Shown one piece after another: positions 7,721 through 12,852 of a DNA stretch of 15,501 nt. The stretch lies in NCBI GenBank assembly GCA_913042885.1, contig CAJWLW010000087.1, forward strand, positions 1-15,501, read 5' to 3'. Made by a program: the position numbers and the translations under genes. The notes below the pieces were generated by a model that saw only the letters and a program-made list of their open reading frames with translations, searched no databases and had not been told where the DNA came from. This stretch comes from an uncultured Lentisphaeria bacterium (lineage in GTDB: Bacteria; Verrucomicrobiota; Lentisphaeria; JABSQK01; CAJWLW01). The first letter of the stretch is position 1, and the number at the start of each line of letters is the position of its first letter.

Positions 7721-10700
7721 CTACACAAATTTTTCCAGCGGTATACCGAGCGCGGCCATTCCGCGTACAAGGTATTCATCTCGTTGTTCGTCTTCCAGAC
7801 CGCGCCAGGCCAGCAGGTGCCGGCGCAGGATCTTCAGAAACAATTGATTGCCGCGGCGCCAGGAACTTACGTCACCGGTCAATCGCCGCAACTGCAAATG
7901 ACAGCTCCACATCCCCGGTGAATCCGTCTCGTGCACGATGAAGGTCATTTGCTGGCTGACGCCGAGATCGTACGGCTTTAACCAGCAACGCGCTTCTACG
8001 CCATACTCCGGCGACGAGTCGAAACTGCCCGCGTGCTGCCCGCTTTCGATCAATGTCGGCAGTTGACAATAAAATTCGCCGGCCGACCCTTCGCCGTGAT
8101 CTTCAAGAACGTCATACAGATAGGGAACGACGCTGACCGCATCCAGCTCGACATAGGTGAACGGCAGCTCGATCTCCATGACATCCCCAACCGCTTCGGG
8201 CACGGTGATGGTTGTGCTTTCCGATGGCATCGCCATGCGCGCCGCCTTGCGCGCGGGATAGAGGGTGGACAAAAATACGGCGACCGCCACGGCCCCTGTC
8301 GTGTACACCGTCGACAGCGTCGTGTAGTTGAACGAGAGACCGCCGGCGAGGCCGGCAGCACCCAATACAGCACCCAGGCCATGGGCGAAGAGATAGCCGC
8401 CAACAGCGCCGATCGTCGCGTACACGCATGCTTCCGCCAGGAACAGATAATGCACATGAGTCGGCGACAGCCCGACCGCGCTGTACACCCCGATCTCGTC
8501 CGCCCTTTCGTACACACTGCCAAGCATGGTGTTGAGCACGATGGCCGCCGCAATCAACAGTGGTACCAGAACATCCCCGAGCCCGCGGATCTGTGTCCCG
8601 TGATAAATGCGGCCCATATACGCGACACCGCCGATGCCGTAATAGACAAAGTCCGTCGATCGTTGGACATAGTCCTTGATCTCTGTCATCGCCTGCTCCG
8701 GCGGCACGTCGTTCATATTGACCGCCACCCGGTAGACATCGGGCGTCGGGATCAGTCGCGGGCTGACAAAGGCGACCTCGTCGGCCGGGAACCTTGGAAA
8801 CTGCGCCGGCGCCAGCAGCGCGTCGCCCGCCTCGCCGCCGCGTCTCACGGCGGCGTCGTACGGCAGGAAGCTGTTGCCGTCGAGATCGCGAATCGTATCC
8901 ATGATCGCGGGGTCGAACACAGCGATGACCGACAGCTGCATCTGACCTTTGGTAAGCCATACCTTGGCCTCGCCGGACTCGACCGATTCCCGGCTGATAC
9001 CGAGCCGCTGAACGACCCGCAGCGGGACGATACAGGCACGTTCCGAATCGGTCTTGAACCAGCGGCCATACAACAACGCATCCATCACCGGCGTCACTTC
9101 GGGCTCCTGCGGATCGAGCCCGACGATCTTTGTCACCTGCGAAACGGGATGCTCGCCGAGCGAGTGCTGCGAGGGGTGCACGACCGAAATTTTCGTCTCC
9201 CCTTTCGGTGTATGATAATAGTACTCGTCCCACACCACCCGGCTGGTTGGAAACGACTGGCCGAATCGCTCCAATAACGATGCCGTACCCGGGACCGCAG
9301 CACCGTTGTGGCCACGAATCTGCAACCCGGTGTACGCCGAGTTGCCGACGGCAATCTTCTTGAAGGTCGACTGCCGGCCGACCGCGGTAAGCGACAACAG
9401 TGCGAAAGTCAGCAGGACCAGTGTGGCACAGGTAAATGCCGTGCGCACCTTGCGCTTGCGCATGTTGTTGATACCCAGCACAAACGCCGTGCCGGCTGCC
9501 GACAAGCGGCTCACGTCCGCCGCTTCCGCCGTCTTCTGAAGATGCAGTCGCAGCTGTTTGATGTTGTTTTGAAATCGGACGAACAAAAAGAAGGTCACGA
9601 AGATCGACATTGCCAGTGTGACAAAGCCGATCAGAATCATCAACCCGGAGTTCACCAGCTCGAATGCCGGATGCATGATGCGCAGCAGACCGAAAGCAAG
9701 GATGAAAATGATCACCACCGTCGTCACTTGCGTGCGGATATCGGCAAAGCCGAACACCAGGCGCTCGAGGAAAATCGAAAACGGGATGAGCAGGAACAGG
9801 TACATGATGACGGCGATGACCGCGTCGCGCTCCGTCTCACCGATCCGCGGATAGACCTGCATGGAAATCGCCAGCGAATCCAGCGCGTCGCTGAGTGCCT
9901 CCGGATACTCGCCGGCAGCCGCGTGGGCAAGCGCCTTCTTGTTCGTCGCAGTGGCTGTTTCCTGCTGCTGGAGAACGACCGGGTCGGCGACGCGATGGCG
10001 TTGCTGACGCGCCAGGCGATGGCTGTTGATTGTCGCCATTGCGTTGGCCGCATGACGCGGCCACATCCGAATGGACTTCGTGTCCGCCGCCAGGTAGCCC
10101 GGGCCCCAGATCGTCTTGTCGGCAGGCGGTTCCGCAGGCAGCTCGCCGGCACCCACCAGGAAAGTGCCAAGAGCCTGCAGCGTCGGATCGAGCAGGCTCG
10201 CGTCGCGAATCCCGAAGTACAATCGCGTCGCCGGCGGATTGAAAAAGCTGTAGCCCTGGCCAAAAATCCGCACCGTACCCCAGTAATTATCCAGTTCATT
10301 ACCCCGGCGAACCCCATGGGACAACGGCGTTGTGAGGCTCGCCCGGTCAACTGCAAACGCCGATCCCAGCTCGGTGCCCTGCAGCGGATGGAGCGGGTAA
10401 AAAATGTCCGTTTGTGCACAGCGGAACAACACCATGCGCAGGGGATTGTCGAAATTGTTCCAGGCCCGCGTCGTCGGTGAGCTGCCTTCTCCTTTCTCGC
10501 CCATGTCATTGACGCCGATGATGCTGCCCGATTCGGCATCGATGCGAAACGCGAGAAACTGGCGTGCCGGCTTGATGCTGTCGCTCGGTGGCAACCGGAA
10601 GTACCCGCGGTCGTCGGTGATGGTGACATCTTCCAGGCGCACGCCACCGACAAACATTCGCCTGTACTGCCGCGCCACGACAACGGCCCCGGGCACGCCC

Positions 10701-12823
10701 CGGGTCGGGATGGCGCTGCTTGCGTCGGCGGCCTGGAGCACCTGGCCGTTGGCTTGTTTGGTACGGGCAATGTGCTCAGCCGGATTGAGTTGTACGTGCC
10801 CGGCAGCCACGCGCGTAGTGACAGCTGTTGCCACGCGCGTAGCGACCACCAGGTTGTCGATGTTCAATCGATCGAATGTGTCCTGTGGCGTGCCGATTTG
10901 CCGGGCCTGATCGAGGGGTGTACACCAGGTCATCGCATGCCGGCCCTCCGCCAGTATCGCCAGGTACTCGTAATAATAGGTAAACGGAAACTCCATCGAG
11001 CCGCCATCGAGTTCGCTCTGCGGGTACTGCGAGCCGGGCTCACTCAATCGATTGATCAACAACCCCCTGGCGTATACCTGGGCGGTTTCATCGCCGGGCG
11101 CAACCCCGGCCAGTGTCGGCAGCAGCGGTCGCGCGTCTTCGGCAATCTGGGCGGCAATCTGGCCGAACCAGTTTCGGGCACCGTGACGCATGGCGGTTTC
11201 CGGATAATGCGCGACAATACTGGTGCCCGGCGCACCGGAAGTGTAGGAGAGGCTGAACACGAAATGATTGTCCAAACCGTGCAGCACCTGCTGCACCTGC
11301 TGTGCCTGCTCAAGGCGCCAGATCTCGGCCTGCAGCCGGTCGTGTTTTGCACTCAGCCGCTCTTTCAACGCCATCCACAGATCGCCTTCGCGGGCCAGTC
11401 CGTGATAGACCTTCATTTCCAACAGGGTGGCCGTTGCCGCGATGCGGCGGCGCTCGACCGTTTCCCGCGCGCCCTGATACACCGCCTCGAGCGCCGGGCG
11501 CATATCGGATTGTTCCGCCGTGTCCAGGACCATCGCGCGCTTGCGATCGAGATCGCAATTGATCATGGCTTCCTGCGCAGCTTCGATTTGCCGGTCGGTC
11601 AAGGCACGGACATCATGGACCATTTCAGATTCGAGTGCACCCGCCTGCTGCTTCCAGAATGCGCGCTCGGCGGCGCGACTTTTTTTGTCGTCGCTGAGGA
11701 TGGCCCAGTAGCCATCGTCAGTCATCAGCGCCTGCTGCTGCTTGCACAACTCGAATCGGCGCTCGACCGCGAGTAATTCATCCTGTGTCCGATTGGCGGT
11801 GGCTGATTCACTTCCGGCGGCACCCCAGAGATGCGCAAACCAGCGGGCGCCGGCGCAGGCCTGGCCGTGTCCGGCCAGGGCCACGAAGAGCATGGGCCGG
11901 CGCAGATGCTCGCGTTGACCCGCTGCAAACTCCGCAAGCGCAAGCAGACCCGCCAGGGAGCTTGCCTCCTCCGCACCCGGCGCAACATCCGGAACGCAGC
12001 CGATACTGTCGTAGTGGGCGGTCACGATCACGCCTTCGCGAACCGGCGGCGGCTTCGGCGGTTCGAGCACACCGACGATCTGCGGCACATGACAGGTCTG
12101 CCAGTCCACCCGGCATCGAATACGAATGCTTTGGCCGTCCAGCTTTTTCGGGTCGCCCTGCAGATAGAAGCGCGGAATGTCCGCCGGGATGTCCAACTCC
12201 TTCATGAAGTAGTCCTGCGTCTGCACGGAGGCGTCGTCGAAAAACACGATCGCCTCGAAGCCGGCGTCGGCAAGGCCGATCCATTGCTCTGCATTGCTCG
12301 TGCGGATCACCGGAATTGTCTCAGCCGGATCGTACCCTTTGAAGCCGTAGAAAAATGCACTGCCCCGTGGCGGGATAACGGCGGTCCCGCTCAAACCAGG
12401 TTCCGGTATCGTGCAGGTTCGCGCCACATTCGGCCAGAACGGATGCAGTGACACACCGGGCACGGGATTGCCGTCGGCATCCAGGATTTCACAGTAGCGG
12501 GTGACCGGGACGGTGATTGGAACGGACTGTTCGAGAACCTGCAGGCCGGCGCGATCAAACGTCTCGCGAATGTGGCGGGCGGCATGATCGCTGCCCGGCG
12601 TGCCGGCCATGCGGGTCGGGTACTGCGAGAAGGCGTCGAGGTGGCGTTGCAGGGATGCCGACGTGATGCCGACGACAACCTTTTCCGCGGTCAGTGCCGA
12701 CGTCGCCTCGACCGGCGGCATGCGTTGGCGCACGCCGCTTGTACCCGAGCTCAGCAGGGCGAGTGCGAGGATCGCCGCGGTGCTGAGCAGCAGGCCGATC
12801 AGGATTTTGATGATAGTTCGCAT
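7721..12823 (-). CDS. Giant fusion: degenerate peptidase M28-like domain plus FtsX-type permease
   Basis: This 1700-residue protein reads in order: a signal anchor (residues 6-25); an M28 aminopeptidase-like fold (about 50-680) with a helical insertion at 336-515; a carboxypeptidase-regulatory-like beta domain (about 705-790, GVRLEDVTITDDRGYFRLPP); a region of mixed strands (790-900); a helical stretch (920-995); three membrane helices (about 1003-1083); an FtsX/MacB permease (about 1110-1530); and a C-terminal soluble domain (1545-1700). The FtsX coupling motif is visible as NTMLGSVYERADEIGVYSAVG at 1431-1451. Of the M28 metal site only H270-x-D272 remains. The start is an ATG 29 bases after the DUF6785-like gene; its ribosome binding site is weak, but the signal anchor supports it. 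The role is probably an extracytoplasmic binding or sensing device coupled to the ABC ATPase. Peptidase activity is unlikely. Confidence 0.93.
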   Translation of the reverse strand: MRTIIKILIGLLLSTAAILALALLSSGTSGVRQRMPPVEATSALTAEKVVVGITSASLQRHLDAFSQYPTRMAGTPGSDHAARHIRETFDRAGLQVLEQSVPITVPVTRYCEILDADGNPVPGVSLHPFWPNVARTCTIPEPGLSGTAVIPPRGSAFFYGFKGYDPAETIPVIRTSNAEQWIGLADAGFEAIVFFDDASVQTQDYFMKELDIPADIPRFYLQGDPKKLDGQSIRIRCRVDWQTCHVPQIVGVLEPPKPPPVREGVIVTAHYDSIGCVPDVAPGAEEASSLAGLLALAEFAAGQREHLRRPMLFVALAGHGQACAGARWFAHLWGAAGSESATANRTQDELLAVERRFELCKQQQALMTDDGYWAILSDDKKSRAAERAFWKQQAGALESEMVHDVRALTDRQIEAAQEAMINCDLDRKRAMVLDTAEQSDMRPALEAVYQGARETVERRRIAATATLLEMKVYHGLAREGDLWMALKERLSAKHDRLQAEIWRLEQAQQVQQVLHGLDNHFVFSLSYTSGAPGTSIVAHYPETAMRHGARNWFGQIAAQIAEDARPLLPTLAGVAPGDETAQVYARGLLINRLSEPGSQYPQSELDGGSMEFPFTYYYEYLAILAEGRHAMTWCTPLDQARQIGTPQDTFDRLNIDNLVVATRVATAVTTRVAAGHVQLNPAEHIARTKQANGQVLQAADASSAIPTRGVPGAVVVARQYRRMFVGGVRLEDVTITDDRGYFRLPPSDSIKPARQFLAFRIDAESGSIIGVNDMGEKGEGSSPTTRAWNNFDNPLRMVLFRCAQTDIFYPLHPLQGTELGSAFAVDRASLTTPLSHGVRRGNELDNYWGTVRIFGQGYSFFNPPATRLYFGIRDASLLDPTLQALGTFLVGAGELPAEPPADKTIWGPGYLAADTKSIRMWPRHAANAMATINSHRLARQQRHRVADPVVLQQQETATATNKKALAHAAAGEYPEALSDALDSLAISMQVYPRIGETERDAVIAVIMYLFLLIPFSIFLERLVFGFADIRTQVTTVVIIFILAFGLLRIMHPAFELVNSGLMILIGFVTLAMSIFVTFFLFVRFQNNIKQLRLHLQKTAEAADVSRLSAAGTAFVLGINNMRKRKVRTAFTCATLVLLTFALLSLTAVGRQSTFKKIAVGNSAYTGLQIRGHNGAAVPGTASLLERFGQSFPTSRVVWDEYYYHTPKGETKISVVHPSQHSLGEHPVSQVTKIVGLDPQEPEVTPVMDALLYGRWFKTDSERACIVPLRVVQRLGISRESVESGEAKVWLTKGQMQLSVIAVFDPAIMDTIRDLDGNSFLPYDAAVRRGGEAGDALLAPAQFPRFPADEVAFVSPRLIPTPDVYRVAVNMNDVPPEQAMTEIKDYVQRSTDFVYYGIGGVAYMGRIYHGTQIRGLGDVLVPLLIAAAIVLNTMLGSVYERADEIGVYSAVGLSPTHVHYLFLAEACVYATIGAVGGYLFAHGLGAVLGAAGLAGGLSFNYTTLSTVYTTGAVAVAVFLSTLYPARKAARMAMPSESTTITVPEAVGDVMEIELPFTYVELDAVSVVPYLYDVLEDHGEGSAGEFYCQLPTLIESGQHAGSFDSSPEYGVEARCWLKPYDLGVSQQMTFIVHETDSPGMWSCHLQLRRLTGDVSSWRRGNQLFLKILRRHLLAWRGLEDEQRDEYLVRGMAALGIPLEKFV
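7724..8191 (-). other. C-terminal soluble domain of the giant FtsX protein
   Basis: About 155 residues follow the last membrane helix and the basic stretch LYPARKAARM, so they should lie in the cytosol. Strands such as IELPFTYVELDAVSVVPYLY and SQQMTFIVHE alternate with a final helical, charged segment (LFLKILRRHLLAWRGLEDEQ). Canonical FtsX, MacB and LolC/E proteins end soon after TM4, so this is an added domain. I do not recognise it. Its position suits contact with the ATPase or another cytosolic partner. Confidence 0.6.
8234..9511 (-). other. FtsX/MacB permease module within the giant protein
   Basis: Residues about 1105-1530 have the FtsX/MacB arrangement: a basic lead-in (NNMRKRKVRTAFTCATL), TM1 at about 1128-1148, an extracytoplasmic domain of about 265 residues, TM2 at 1417-1440 followed by SVYERADEIGVYSAVG, TM3 at 1459-1490 and TM4 at 1505-1523. 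The extracytoplasmic domain is close to MacB size, larger than in the short permease encoded downstream. Confidence 0.88.
9575..9817 (-). other. Three additional membrane helices before the FtsX module
   Basis: Hydrophobic segments at about residues 1003-1020, 1031-1050 and 1059-1083 precede the FtsX module. Together with the N-terminal anchor they bring the protein to eight membrane spans, which places the M28-like domain outside and the C-terminus inside. They are not part of the standard four-helix FtsX layout. Confidence 0.75.
10806..10853. repeat. Short imperfect tandem duplication, 24-base unit
   Basis: GCCACGCGCGTAGTGAC at 10806 recurs with one mismatch at 10830, an offset of 24 bases, so the reading frame is kept. 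On the minus strand it encodes the repetitive segment ATRVATAVTTRVA just after the M28-like core (residues about 661-673). The rest of the unit has diverged. It is probably an old in-frame slip and not a functional site. Confidence 0.6.
11279..11818 (-). other. Helical, coiled-coil-like insertion inside the M28-like fold
   Basis: Residues about 336-515 are rich in E, R, Q, K, A and L and contain almost no Pro or Gly (for example DELLAVERRFELCKQQQALM and LKERLSAKHDRLQAEIWRLE). They separate the motif that matches the M28 AEE site from the one that matches the following LDM site. Those sites are only about 27 residues apart in ordinary M28 enzymes and about 206 apart here. A long helical hairpin projecting from the domain is the simplest reading. 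Confidence 0.7.
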
Positions 12824-12852
12824 GTCGGTTTATATCACGTATCGTCGCCGTC

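Larger units (their letters stand above)
10784..12676 (-). other. Peptidase M28-like domain with lost metal ligands
   Basis: The M28 fold is recognisable from VIVTAHYDS (265-273), APGAEEASSLAGLLALAEF (281-299), LFVALAGHGQACAGAR (312-327), VFSLSYTSG (522-530) and IGTPQDT (643-649). Against the usual motifs HxD, GADD, AEE, LDM and IHTTQDT, the first His and its Asp are kept. The bridging Asp is E285, the catalytic/ligand Glu pair is H319-G320, the next Asp is S526 and the last His is G644. It is therefore most likely a non-catalytic binding domain. Confidence 0.8.

Noticed and set aside
8033..11776. Long plus-strand open frames opposite the giant M28-FtsX gene
   Set aside because: They have the same His/Arg/Gln-rich shadow composition, no domains, and conflict with a well-supported 1700-residue minus-strand frame.
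10784..12676. Annotation of the giant protein as an active M28 aminopeptidase
   Set aside because: The metal-binding and catalytic positions are mostly replaced, so only the fold can be claimed.
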